Origin: an uncultured Succinivibrio sp.
GTDB lineage: Bacteria; Pseudomonadota; Gammaproteobacteria; Enterobacterales; Succinivibrionaceae
Direction: 5' to 3'
Length of the DNA: 64,000 bases
Assembly (NCBI GenBank): GCA_900770725.1
Contig: CAAGLL010000067.1
Span: 1-64,000, forward strand
The notes under the pieces were generated by a model. The model did not search any database. It saw only the letters and a program-made list of their open reading frames with translations, and had not been told where the DNA came from. The translations under genes and the position numbers were made by a program. This document shows, piece after piece, positions 43,945 through 51,534 of this stretch; positions within the stretch are counted from its first letter, which is position 1, and each line of letters begins with the position of its first letter.

Positions 43945-43972
43945 CCGGCCCCGTCAGGGGCCGGTTCTTTTT
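43945..43972 (+). terminator. Rho-independent terminator of island I operon
   Basis: CCGGCCCC pairs with GGGGCCGG (43945-43952 with 43957-43964), loop GTCA, followed by TTCTTTTT. It also ends at the 3' edge of yceD, which converges here. Confidence 0.92.
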
Positions 43973-44511
43973 CAGTCCCCTGACTTCTTGCGCAGTTCGT
44001 CGCGCAAGCTGCCTAGCGCGGCGAAGGGATTTGAGTCCTTCTCGTCGGGGATCTCACCAAAGCTCATCGCCGTGCTCTGGCATTCCTCATCCCCCTCCTC
44101 GTGGCGCGGGGAGTACGGGAGCTCGAGCAGCAGGCAGTCCTCGAGGTAGGAGAGGAGCTCGAAATCGCCAGCGGGCGTGACCGGGACGATGTCGAGGCGA
44201 TCGTCGATCCTCAGGCTTTTGGCCTTGGCCTCATCGCAGGTCGAGCGGAACTTGGAGCGGAGGGCCAGCTTGACGTCGCCGCCGCAGCGCTGGCAGCGCA
44301 TCGTGACAGTGCAGCTTATCTCCCCTTCTATGGTCCTCAGCCCCTGCAGGTCCCGGAAGAAGTTGAACTTCGCCCTGGCCGGCTCGTCGATGCTCACGCA
44401 GGCCTCGGAAAGCCTCGTCAGGAAGGAAGGATCGATCAGGGTGTCGTAGCGCTGCTCAAGGCTCACCGCCTTGTCGAAGCTGACTACCGGTGCGAAAGCC
44501 AAATCTGCCAT
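43972..44511 (-). CDS. yceD: YceD/DUF177 family protein
   Basis: The 179-residue acidic protein has the DUF177 pattern, including a CxxC pair (MRCQRCGG near 76-83) and the conserved GDFELLSYLEDCLLLELPYSPRH block. YceD is required for normal 23S rRNA accumulation in E. coli. ATG 44511 follows GGAGG; the upstream extension to 44736 is unsupported. In most beta- and gammaproteobacteria it is directly followed by rpmF; here island I separates them. Confidence 0.93.
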   Translation of the reverse strand: MADLAFAPVVSFDKAVSLEQRYDTLIDPSFLTRLSEACVSIDEPARAKFNFFRDLQGLRTIEGEISCTVTMRCQRCGGDVKLALRSKFRSTCDEAKAKSLRIDDRLDIVPVTPAGDFELLSYLEDCLLLELPYSPRHEEGDEECQSTAMSFGEIPDEKDSNPFAALGSLRDELRKKSGD

Positions 44512-44634
44512 GGTTGCCTCCGGATTGCACAATGCGGAACCTAAACCCCTGTCACGGGAGTAATCCGCAGGAAAGTATACACTATGGGGCAAAGCCGCCC
44601 CCGCGATGGCGGCGCCAGGAATGGAGATGCATTT

Positions 44635-45339
44635 ATGCTGCGCTCGATAGCCATAGCCATGGCCGCCCTTGCGGCCGCCGTGTTTGCACAAGGCGCCCAA
44701 GCCCATGTTTTCACGCAGAAGTTCAACACCATGCACTATTCTGTAAACGAGGTGATCCTAGGCAGCGGCGAGGTGCTCGACCAGCAGAGGCAATCCCAGA
44801 TCGTTCAGGAAGTGCAGGCCAAGGCCCGCGGGCTCAAGTACCAGACGGTGACCGCGGTGTTCCCGCCGGGGGCCGCGGGCCTTGCCGGCAACGTAAGCCA
44901 GCCGCTTGCAGGCCTCCTCAGCATCACGAACTACGGCGGCGGCGACAAGGTGGAGTGGCGCACCCAGAACGTGTACGCCACCAACATCGGCATCACGCTC
45001 AACACCGAGCTTTTGCGCCAGTTCGTGGACAACCGAATGCTCACGCCGCTGCTTGGGGAGCTGCGCCAGATGCCGCTCATCCTCGCCGAGCTTCCGCTCG
45101 AGCTGAACACCAGGGATTTCCGCGGCACGCGCTTCTACACGTTCAAGGACCGCAGCTTCGTCATCGACGCCGCGGTGATCGACAGCCTCTTCTACGACGC
45201 CCAGCAGCGCACCCAAGCGACCCCAGGCTGCAAGATCTCGATGATGGTCATGCCCGACCGGGTATCGACCGACGCGCCGCTATTCATCGGAGCCCACGGG
45301 ACGGTGAACTCGATCACCTGCACTGCCCCGAAGAAGTAG
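44635..45339 (+). CDS. Secreted protein of unknown function
   Basis: The 234-residue protein has a signal peptide ending QGAQA. The mature part mixes beta and helical segments, with no membrane helix. Only one cysteine pair is possible (near 215 and 230). I do not recognise a family. It starts 9 bases after GGAG and is divergent from yceD. A GC hairpin follows it. It is probably periplasmic or exported. Confidence 0.75.
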   Translation: MLRSIAIAMAALAAAVFAQGAQAHVFTQKFNTMHYSVNEVILGSGEVLDQQRQSQIVQEVQAKARGLKYQTVTAVFPPGAAGLAGNVSQPLAGLLSITNYGGGDKVEWRTQNVYATNIGITLNTELLRQFVDNRMLTPLLGELRQMPLILAELPLELNTRDFRGTRFYTFKDRSFVIDAAVIDSLFYDAQQRTQATPGCKISMMVMPDRVSTDAPLFIGAHGTVNSITCTAPKK

Positions 45340-45350
45340 CGCAAAAGCGC

Positions 45351-45371
45351 CAAAGCCCCGCCGGGGCTTTG
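45351..45371 (+). terminator. Hairpin after the unknown secreted protein gene
   Basis: CAAAGCCCC pairs with GGGGCTTTG around a 3-nt loop. There is no free T-run after the stem, so it is a moderate candidate. Confidence 0.6.
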
Positions 45372-45422
45372 AGCCAAGGCCGCGGAGATCCTGCGGCTCT
45401 GGCATCCATTCAAGTCCATTCC

Positions 45423-45595
45423 TATCCAATTTAATCGAATAGCTATCCAATCCCACTGGCGCCAAACTGCCTGCTTGTGCGCTGCAAGCTTGATGTCCCG
45501 CCTTGCTCCTGCTCAAGCTCCCATTTGACTATCCATTCTTTGATTCACTATCCATTATAGTATTTTCTATCCATTTGTTGTATAGTGTATCCAAT
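45423..45595 (+). repeat. Iteron-like array of TATCCA(A/T)T upstream of the AlbA_2 gene
   Basis: Six exact copies of TATCCAWT lie in direct orientation at 45423, 45444, 45530, 45549, 45568 and 45588. The last four are 19, 19 and 20 bp apart and the first two 21 bp, always about two helical turns. A near copy (CATCCATT) is at 45403. They stop about 110 bp before the AlbA_2-type gene. This looks like a cooperative operator for that putative DNA-binding protein, or less likely an origin-type iteron set. Confidence 0.75.
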
Positions 45596-45703
45596 CGCAG
45601 TGGATCGGATGCCTTGGCATGGCATGCCGATGCGCCAGCAGCCTTTCCTTCTGCGAAATGGCTCCATTTGCATTCAACACTGAGGCGGACGGGACTTTTG
45701 AGC

Positions 45704-45999
45704 ATGACTCTCGATGAAATAAGGCAAGGCGAAAACGAAAACGTTGAATGCGAGGCCGACATTCCAAGCGACAAGGAGAAGTTCCTCAAGACGGTTGTCG
45801 CCTTTGCCAATGCCTCAGGCGGAAGGATCATCTTCGGGATCGAAGACAGGACGTGGAACGTTATCGGCTTTTCCCAAGAAGACGCGGCGGCAAAGGCTGA
45901 TCTGATAGCAAACAGCATCTACGACTCATGCACTCCCAGGATCAAGCCCAAGATAAGGCTTGAGAACATAAATGACAGGAAGATCATCATCGCAACCAT
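45704..45999 (+). pseudogene. 5' part of an AlbA_2 (Schlafen-type) DNA-binding regulator gene, cut by the IS21 element
   Basis: Residues 1-98 form an AlbA_2 domain: LDEIRQGENENVECEAD, KFLKTVVAFANASGGRIIFGIED and INDRKIIIATI. The frame runs on into the element and stops at 46027 after a few foreign codons. If the element and one ACCAT copy are removed, ATI continues in frame into PAGMMKPYFIASKG at 49618, restoring a 489-residue protein. The gene is less GC-rich than its neighbours in its control region. Confidence 0.85.
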
Positions 46000-46083
46000 T
46001 GTTAATTCTTACACTTTGATCCTATGAAGCGACAGCCATGGCGATCCTAGCCTCCTGTTTGCAATTCCCCTCCTTTTTGCAAT
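46000..46083 (+). repeat. Left end of the IS21 element with multiple repeats
   Basis: TGTTAATT at the tip, GATCCTATG (46018-46026), GATCCTAG (46043-46050), TTTGCAAT (46058-46065) and TTTTTGCAAT (46074-46083). Each has a counterpart in the right end. Confidence 0.8.
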
Positions 46084-46119
46084 AGCTTTCCCTTCAATTA
46101 CAGCGCTACGGTGCTGCGG

Positions 46120-46139
46120 TTACAATCAAATTACGATAA
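46120..46139 (+). promoter_or_regulatory. ATTACGAT site in front of istA
   Basis: TTACAATCAAATTACGATAA lies about 50 bp before istA. The ATTACGATAA part is identical to the right half of the palindrome before the kfrA-like gene, and TTACAAT also recurs there. It is a candidate binding site for the KfrA-like protein over the transposase promoter. Confidence 0.5.
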
Positions 46140-46187
46140 GCGCGGCAGGTTAGGATCGTCCCATCGCAATTCTGATGGAGGAACGCC

Positions 46188-48011
46188 ATGTGTTTTGACA
46201 AGCCGCCGCGCAAGCGCAAGTCCGGAAAATCCGATCCAGTGCTGCTCTACGAGCGCGTCAAGTGCATTTGCACAAGCGGCGCCTACCTGGCCGAGAAGAA
46301 CCCGCTGCTCGGGCTCTCCCACGGCTCGGCGCAGCGCCTGGGCATCAAGATCCGCAAGCTCGGCCTGACAGCCGCGCAGGTGCTCGGGATGACCCCCGCC
46401 AGCCTGGCCGCGCTCATGGGCGGCGCCGCTGCCGGGCGCAGCCTCGGCAGGCGCTCGCCCAGGATGCTCGAGCCTGACTTCCCGGCGCTGTACTCGCGGT
46501 ACCTCAGGAGCCGCGCGCACGATGGCAGGCGCACCAACGAGGCCAAGCTCGAGCTCACGCGCAAGATCATCTACGAGGACTACTACGACACCGGGGAGAA
46601 CCGCAGGCTAGCCCTTGAAAAGGGCCTGAGGCTGTACTCGATGTCGCACTTCTACAAGCTGTGGGCCGCCTTCATCGGGCACAGCGTGGCCCCGTCGTTC
46701 AGGAAGCCCACGAGCCCCGGACTGCAGAGCGAGTTCGACTTCTGCGGCGTTAAGCTGCCGTGCGCGGACGGGACCGACGCGACGTTCGCGGTGCTGGTGC
46801 TCAACCACTCGCGCATGTGCTACGTGGAGGCCATCCCGGATCAGACCGCGCCGTCCGCCGCTGCGGCCATCGTCAACGGCTTCAGGTTCCTCGGCGGGGC
46901 GACCGAGCTCGTGTCCATCGACAACTTCAAGGCCGCGGTCAAGAAGTCCGGGATCTACGGCGGCGAGCTCACCGACGCCTGGCGCATGCTCGAGGGCTTC
47001 CTCGGGACCTCGTTCATGAGCATGCAGGCGCACAGGGGAGATCTCAAGGGCGTGGCCGAGTCGCACGTGAAGATCGTCACCCGCGTCCTGCTGGCCAGGA
47101 TGCGGCAGGAGATGCGCGAGGGAAGGAGCTTCAGGGATCTGGCCGACATGAACGCGTGGCTCAAGGCCAACCTGGGCCGCGTCAACTCCCACCGCGTCAG
47201 GGGGCTGGACTCCACCAGGCAGGAGCTGTGGGAGGAGGAGAGGCGCTGCCTGAGGCCCCTGCCGGACGAGGATTTCAGCCTCGACGAGATCAGCACGCTG
47301 ACCGTGCCCAGGACCGCCAGGATCACCGTGGGCAGGCACCAGTACGCGCTGCCCCGGGAGCTCATCGGCCGCAGGATCCAGATGCGCAAGGGGGCCTCCG
47401 AGCTCGCGTTCTACGAGGCAGGCCGCGCCGTGTGCTCATACAGGCGCCAGGACGACGCGGCCGGGGTGTCGGCGAAGGAAGGCTACCTAGACCCGGGGCA
47501 CCTGTACATCGAGGTGCTGATGGCCATCCCCGGCGACATGCTGCTCGAATGGGCCGGCGCCATCGGCCCCAACACCCGCGACAAGGCGGCGCGGCTGCTG
47601 TCGAGGGACGTGAACGCCGACCGCCTCCGCGCCATCGCCAAGCTGCTCACGCTGTGCCGGGAGCACCCCGCATGGTACGGGCCGTTCGACAGGATGCTCG
47701 GCAGGATCGGCCGCAACCGCAGCGTCTCGTTCATCGCCTCCGAATGGAGGAACGAGCAGAAGCCGGACACGCAGGGCAGGGATCCCGTCTACCGCTTCGA
47801 CTACGTTTTCAACCTGGTGAAGGGGAAGCTGGAGGGGCGGGACCGCGTCCTCTGCTGGGACCACCACACGGAGGAGCGCGCGCGGGGAAGGGCCTTCATG
47901 CACTACAGGCCGGCCGCTGCGGAGGATCCCGATCGGATCGGCGCGGATCCCTCCGATCATGCCGGCGCCGAAAACAGCGATCTGGAAACCGCCAATGGAG
48001 GAAGCAAATGA
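46188..48011 (+). CDS. istA: IS21 transposase IstA
   Basis: The 607-residue DDE transposase has an N-terminal DNA-binding region and a retroviral-integrase-type core with D184 (SEFDFCG), D245 (SIDNFKAAV) and E291 (GVAESHVK). The C-terminal beta region (ITVGRHQYALP) is typical of IstA. The length exceeds many IstA proteins (about 400-520). ATG 46188 follows GGAGG. The stop overlaps the istB start (ATGA), the usual IS21 arrangement. Confidence 0.93.
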   Translation: MCFDKPPRKRKSGKSDPVLLYERVKCICTSGAYLAEKNPLLGLSHGSAQRLGIKIRKLGLTAAQVLGMTPASLAALMGGAAAGRSLGRRSPRMLEPDFPALYSRYLRSRAHDGRRTNEAKLELTRKIIYEDYYDTGENRRLALEKGLRLYSMSHFYKLWAAFIGHSVAPSFRKPTSPGLQSEFDFCGVKLPCADGTDATFAVLVLNHSRMCYVEAIPDQTAPSAAAAIVNGFRFLGGATELVSIDNFKAAVKKSGIYGGELTDAWRMLEGFLGTSFMSMQAHRGDLKGVAESHVKIVTRVLLARMRQEMREGRSFRDLADMNAWLKANLGRVNSHRVRGLDSTRQELWEEERRCLRPLPDEDFSLDEISTLTVPRTARITVGRHQYALPRELIGRRIQMRKGASELAFYEAGRAVCSYRRQDDAAGVSAKEGYLDPGHLYIEVLMAIPGDMLLEWAGAIGPNTRDKAARLLSRDVNADRLRAIAKLLTLCREHPAWYGPFDRMLGRIGRNRSVSFIASEWRNEQKPDTQGRDPVYRFDYVFNLVKGKLEGRDRVLCWDHHTEERARGRAFMHYRPAAAEDPDRIGADPSDHAGAENSDLETANGGSK

Positions 48012-48745
48012 ACACGGAGCTCAAGCAGATGTTCAACGCCCTGAAGCTCAAGCACGCGATGGGCTCGTACGAGGGGCTGGCCTCGGATCCGGCCCTGCTG
48101 TCGAGGCTGACGCTCGACGAGGTGCTCTGCACCATCCTCGCCGAGGAGATCAACTCGCGGGAGGGCAACCGCCGGAAGATGCTCATGAAGCTCGCGAAGA
48201 TCCCCCTGCTCAGCGATCTCAAGGACGTGTCCTACGACGAGGAGCGCGGCCAGGGGTTCGTGAAGACCATGGCGTCGCTCAAGTCCATGGAATGGATCAT
48301 GAACGGCATGAACCTGTGCATCTACGGCGCTTCCGGCACCGGCAAGAGCTGGCTGGCCTCCGCCATCGCCAGCGAGGCGGTGAGGCGCGGCATGCCGGCC
48401 CTCTACGCCAACGCCTCGGATCTGCTCGCGGAACTCGTGGACAGGAAGTCCCAGGGCCGGCGCGCCTACGCCAGCGCCCGCAAGTCGCTCCTGGGCAAGA
48501 GGCTGCTGGTGATTGACGACTTCTGCCTTAGGGCGCCGGACGAGGAGGAGCAGAACGTGCTGTTCGACGTGCTCAACGACCGCCTGGGGAAGAGATCCAC
48601 GCTGGTGACGTCGCAGAAGGACCGCAACCTCTGGATTGAGGACATGGGCGTGACGCCGATTGCCGAGGCCATAGCCGAGAGGCTGTGCGCCGGCGCCTGG
48701 AGCCTGACGCTCGGTGGCAGGTCCAGGCGCGGCGCCCCCGGCTGA
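48008..48745 (+). CDS. istB: IS21 helper ATPase IstB
   Basis: The 245-residue AAA+ ATPase has Walker A GASGTGKS (about 109-116) and Walker B LLVIDDF, and the IstB N-terminal helices (LKLKHAMGSYEGL). IstB assembles on target DNA and directs IstA, related to the replication loader DnaC. ATG 48008 follows GGAGG and overlaps the istA stop. Confidence 0.95.
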   Translation: MNTELKQMFNALKLKHAMGSYEGLASDPALLSRLTLDEVLCTILAEEINSREGNRRKMLMKLAKIPLLSDLKDVSYDEERGQGFVKTMASLKSMEWIMNGMNLCIYGASGTGKSWLASAIASEAVRRGMPALYANASDLLAELVDRKSQGRRAYASARKSLLGKRLLVIDDFCLRAPDEEEQNVLFDVLNDRLGKRSTLVTSQKDRNLWIEDMGVTPIAEAIAERLCAGAWSLTLGGRSRRGAPG

Positions 48746-48770
48746 GCCGGCCCGGCATCCCCAGGCCCAA

Positions 48771-48800
48771 GGCCCTGCGGCGCAAGCCGCGGGGCCTTTT
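48771..48800 (+). terminator. Terminator between istB and the passenger gene
   Basis: An 11-bp stem with one T-G wobble (48771-48781 with 48786-48796) and a GCAA tetraloop is followed by TTTT. It makes the passenger gene a separate transcription unit. Confidence 0.8.
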
Positions 48801-48806
48801 GCGCGC

Positions 48807-48847
48807 ATCGTAATTATGATTACAATTGGCATTACTGTAATTACGAT
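48807..48847. promoter_or_regulatory. 41-bp interrupted palindrome in front of the kfrA-like gene
   Basis: ATCGTAATTA (48807-48816) and TAATTACGAT (48838-48847) are perfect inverted arms; the spacer contains further ATTAC words. It lies 24 bp before the passenger start and is strongly AT-rich against GC-rich flanks. KfrA of IncP plasmids represses its own gene at such an AT-rich palindrome. Confidence 0.65.
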
Positions 48848-48870
48848 AAACATTATCAATGGAGCGCGCC

Positions 48871-49476
48871 ATGAGGAAAATCGCCACCCCGGAAAGCATA
48901 GAGAAGGCCCGCGAGGAGCTCATTAGCGAGCACAAGGAAGTCACGGTCGAGGGGATCCGCCAGCGCATCGGCGGCGGCTCCTACAACACCATTCTAAAGC
49001 ACCTGCGCGGCTCCGCGGAGAAGGCGGCAGCCGAGGAGGTCAACGCAAAGGATCCCGACGAGGAGGCCATCCTGGCCGATTCGGGGATGAAGTACATCAG
49101 GGAGCTGTACAGGCTCTGCAAGGATCGCGCCGACCGCATCGCCCTGTCCGGCTACAGGAGCATGCAGGGGATCAACTCCGAGATTGAGGAGAAGGCCTCG
49201 CAGCTTGACGAGCTCGAGGAGAAGTACGCCAGCCGCGCCCAGGCCGCAGAGGCAGAGAACGGGGTGGTGAAGGAGAAGCTGGCTTCAGCGCTGAATGAGA
49301 GCCAGCTCCTCAGGGATCAGCTCAAGGAGGCCCGCGGCGCGATCAAGGAGGCCAGGGACACGATTGAGGCGCTCAAGCGGGAGAACGCCGAGTACAGGAA
49401 GTCGCAGCAGGCGATCCTGCAGAGCTACAACGTCATCAGCGAGAAGCTCGGGAAAAAGGGCGAAGGCGGGAAGTGA
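48871..49476 (+). CDS. KfrA-like DNA-binding coiled-coil protein, passenger of the IS21 element
   Basis: The 201-residue protein has an N-terminal helix-turn-helix of the KfrA_N type (about 8-48; EELISEHKEVTVEGIRQRIGGGSYNTILKHLRG) and a long charged coiled coil (about 100-190) with heptad-like Leu/Ala. Plasmid KfrA proteins repress their own promoter and form filaments helping plasmid stability. Its place between istB and the right-end repeats shows that it travels with the element. ATG 48871 follows GGAG. Its own palindromic operator lies upstream. The coiled coil is shorter than in plasmid KfrA. Confidence 0.82.
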   Translation: MRKIATPESIEKAREELISEHKEVTVEGIRQRIGGGSYNTILKHLRGSAEKAAAEEVNAKDPDEEAILADSGMKYIRELYRLCKDRADRIALSGYRSMQGINSEIEEKASQLDELEEKYASRAQAAEAENGVVKEKLASALNESQLLRDQLKEARGAIKEARDTIEALKRENAEYRKSQQAILQSYNVISEKLGKKGEGGK

Positions 49477-49490
49477 GCCAGTCGCCTCAA

Positions 49491-49612
49491 ATTACGATGT
49501 AAGGGCACCTGGCTACGATGCGGCGGCAATTGCAAAAAGGCAGGGTTTTGCAAAAGGAAAAGCATGAGATCGATCCTAGTCGCCCATAGGATCGATTTCG
49601 TAATAACTAACA
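49491..49612 (+). repeat. Right end of the IS21 element with ATTACGAT and end repeats
   Basis: ATTACGAT (49491-49498) follows the passenger gene. ATTGCAAAAA (49529-49538) and TTTTGCAAAA (49546-49555) mirror the left-end repeats. A 10-bp inverted repeat (49569-49578 with 49587-49596) and CATAGGATC (49585-49593) precede the tip TAACA. The tip itself holds TTCGTAAT, close to the ATTACGAT word read backwards. Confidence 0.75.
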
Positions 49613-49617
49613 ACCAT

Positions 49618-50791
49618 TCCTGCCGGGATGATGAAGCCTTACTTCATCGCCTCCAAAGGGGTAATGGACGGCACGTTCATCAGGATCGGCGGAGTCACGC
49701 GCAAGGCCGATGCGGCGGCCATTGTCGAGTTGCAGATTGAATGCTCAAACCGCAGCTTCGATCAAATGGAGACCTCCGATGAAGTATCCGATGGGCGCAT
49801 TCAAAAGCTCAGCGACAGGATGTATGACCACGCCTTGTCATTGGCTGCGTCCGAGGATGAAAAACAGAAGCAAAAGAAGGCGGGCGCCGGCCAGTTCCTA
49901 TCCTGGAGGCTGCTCTCAAGGCAGGATGGAAAATACTACGCCACGAACTCCTTCCACCTCCTGGAAAATGGCGATGGCGGCTTTCCCGATGCCTTCATCC
50001 AATGCGCAGTGTTCAAAGGCACCGACATGGAGGTTTTCCTCGACCGCAAGGAGATAAGGGGGCCTGTCGATCTGCAGGTTGAAGGGGCGTTCGAGTACGT
50101 CCTTGCCCACATCAACATGGGATCGAGGATCGAAGGCACGGCGAGAAAGGATTTCTACGAGCTTCCCCTGCCCAGCATCCGCGAAATGATCGTAAATGCG
50201 GTCTGCCACAGATCATATGCGCGCAGGGGCGCCATACAGCTTGCGATCTACGACGACCGCCTTGAAGTGACATCCCCAGGCCGGCTCGATGAAAGCCTGA
50301 CGCTTAAGGATCTGAAGGAGGGGTGCACGGTAAGCCGCAATCCTGCGATCATCAACGCCTTCACCTACATGCACCTGGTTGAGAAATGGGGATCAGGGAT
50401 CCCCCGCATCTTCAAGGAATGCGGGAAATACGCACTGGGCGCCCCGGAGCTTGAAAACCTGGGCGCAGCCTTCAGGATCTCCATCAATAGGAGGCCGTTT
50501 GACTCCGATGAAGCAGGGGTTTTGGATCCTTCAAGAAGGGGTGAATTGGAAAAGGCTGGCAGAGGCAAGGCTGACAAGGCAGATAGGAAAAGCACGAGCC
50601 AAAAGGGCGCCCCCTCTGATCTTGTGCTTGGGATCCTCTTTGAAAATCCCCATGCGTCGCAATCAGAAATAGCTTCAAGGCTGGAATGGGGCATCCCGAA
50701 GGTCAAGTTCTACCTCAGGAAGCTGAGGCTTGAGGGCAAGATCTCCCGCAGGGGCAACAACCGCAGCGGCAAGTGGGTGGTCTCGGCCTGA
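49618..50791 (+). pseudogene. 3' part of the interrupted AlbA_2 regulator gene (HATPase_4-like and winged-helix domains)
   Basis: The frame continues the AlbA_2 domain (KPYFIASKGVMDGTFIRIGG), then a HATPase_c_4-like region (REMIVNAVCHRSYARRGAIQLAIYDD...SPGRLDESL; LVEKWGSGIPRIF) and a C-terminal winged helix (about 95-45 residues from the end; ASQSEIASRLEWGIPKVKFYLRKLRLEGKI). ATG 49628 could start a 387-residue fragment, but no ribosome binding site beyond CCGGGATG is seen. The intact protein was probably a transcription regulator or Schlafen-like effector. Confidence 0.85.
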
Positions 50792-50811
50792 GGCCCTGCC
50801 GCCGCAGAAAG

Positions 50812-51534
50812 TCAAAGGTAGCCTTCGAGATCGGTGAACCTTGGCAGCAGCGCCTCCGGCGGAGGCGCGAGCCTCATGAGCGCCTCGCCGCTCCAGACCC
50901 CGGTCTGCACCCCGAGCGCAAAGGATCCTGCGTTGTGGTACATCATGATGTCCATGCCGGCATCGCCGACGCCCAGGATCTTCGAGGGCGCGACCCCCAT
51001 CCTTTCTGCGAGCAGGAGCATCATCTTTGGATCGGGCTTTGAAGGAGCCTCGCTACCTGCGGCGATCCCGTCGCACATGTCCCGAAGCCCGGTGCCCTTG
51101 ACCGTGCGCTCGATGCCGGCAGTGGACCTGCCTGAGACATAGCCTATCTTGAGCCCGCGCGCCTTGAGCTTCGAGACCACCCCGACCACCCCGGGAAAGA
51201 GGTTGTCGATGAGGAACTCGGGATGATCCTTGTAGATCTCGCGGTAGCTTGCGGTGAACTCGAGGAATTCGGCCTTGTGCTCCTCGGGCAGCACGGTCCT
51301 CAGGCTGTCCTCAAGCTTCATTCCTATGGTGGCCATGATCTCCTCGGGCTTGGGCCTCCTGTAGCCGAAGCGATCGAAGACGTAGTCCGTGCAGGCGATG
51401 ATGTTGCCGATGCTGTCGGTGAGCGTACCGTCGAGGTCGAAGGCCACCGCATCTATTGAATCGAGGATCGCCGGGATCGCGGAATCATTCCTGAGGTCCC
51501 GCCTGCCCTCGACGAAGGACGAGTCCTGGCTCAT
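50812..51534 (-). CDS. HAD-family hydrolase (phosphoglycolate phosphatase-like)
   Basis: The 240-residue HAD-IA phosphatase has the nucleophile motif DLDGTLTDS (motif I), a serine in YVSGRS (motif II), K in SKPDPKM (motif III) and GVGDAGMDI (motif IV). The substrate is unknown; relatives act on phosphoglycolate or sugar phosphates. Its ATG overlaps the rluC stop by 4 nt. The rluC-HAD pair is common in proteobacteria such as Pseudomonas. Confidence 0.9.
   Translation of the reverse strand: MSQDSSFVEGRRDLRNDSAIPAILDSIDAVAFDLDGTLTDSIGNIIACTDYVFDRFGYRRPKPEEIMATIGMKLEDSLRTVLPEEHKAEFLEFTASYREIYKDHPEFLIDNLFPGVVGVVSKLKARGLKIGYVSGRSTAGIERTVKGTGLRDMCDGIAAGSEAPSKPDPKMMLLLAERMGVAPSKILGVGDAGMDIMMYHNAGSFALGVQTGVWSGEALMRLAPPPEALLPRFTDLEGYL

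Larger units (their letters stand above)
46000..49612 (+). mobile_element. IS21-family element with a KfrA-like passenger gene
   Basis: The 3,613-bp element begins TGTTAATT and ends with TAACA; the right end read inward starts TGTTAGTTATTACG, and both ends share GATCCTATG about 18-28 bases in. ACCAT is repeated at 45995-45999 and 49613-49617 as a 5-bp target duplication. Both ends carry inner TTTTTGCAAT-type repeats, as IS21 transposase binding sites do. Inside are istA, istB and, unusually, a third gene for a KfrA-like protein. Classical IS21 elements are about 2-2.5 kb with two genes. Both istA and istB look intact, so it may be active. Confidence 0.9.

Noticed and set aside
46760..48007. 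Continuous plus-strand frame joining the istB frame back through istA
   Set aside because: Upstream of ATG 48008 it is the second frame of istA; IstB starts at 48008 with its own GGAGG.
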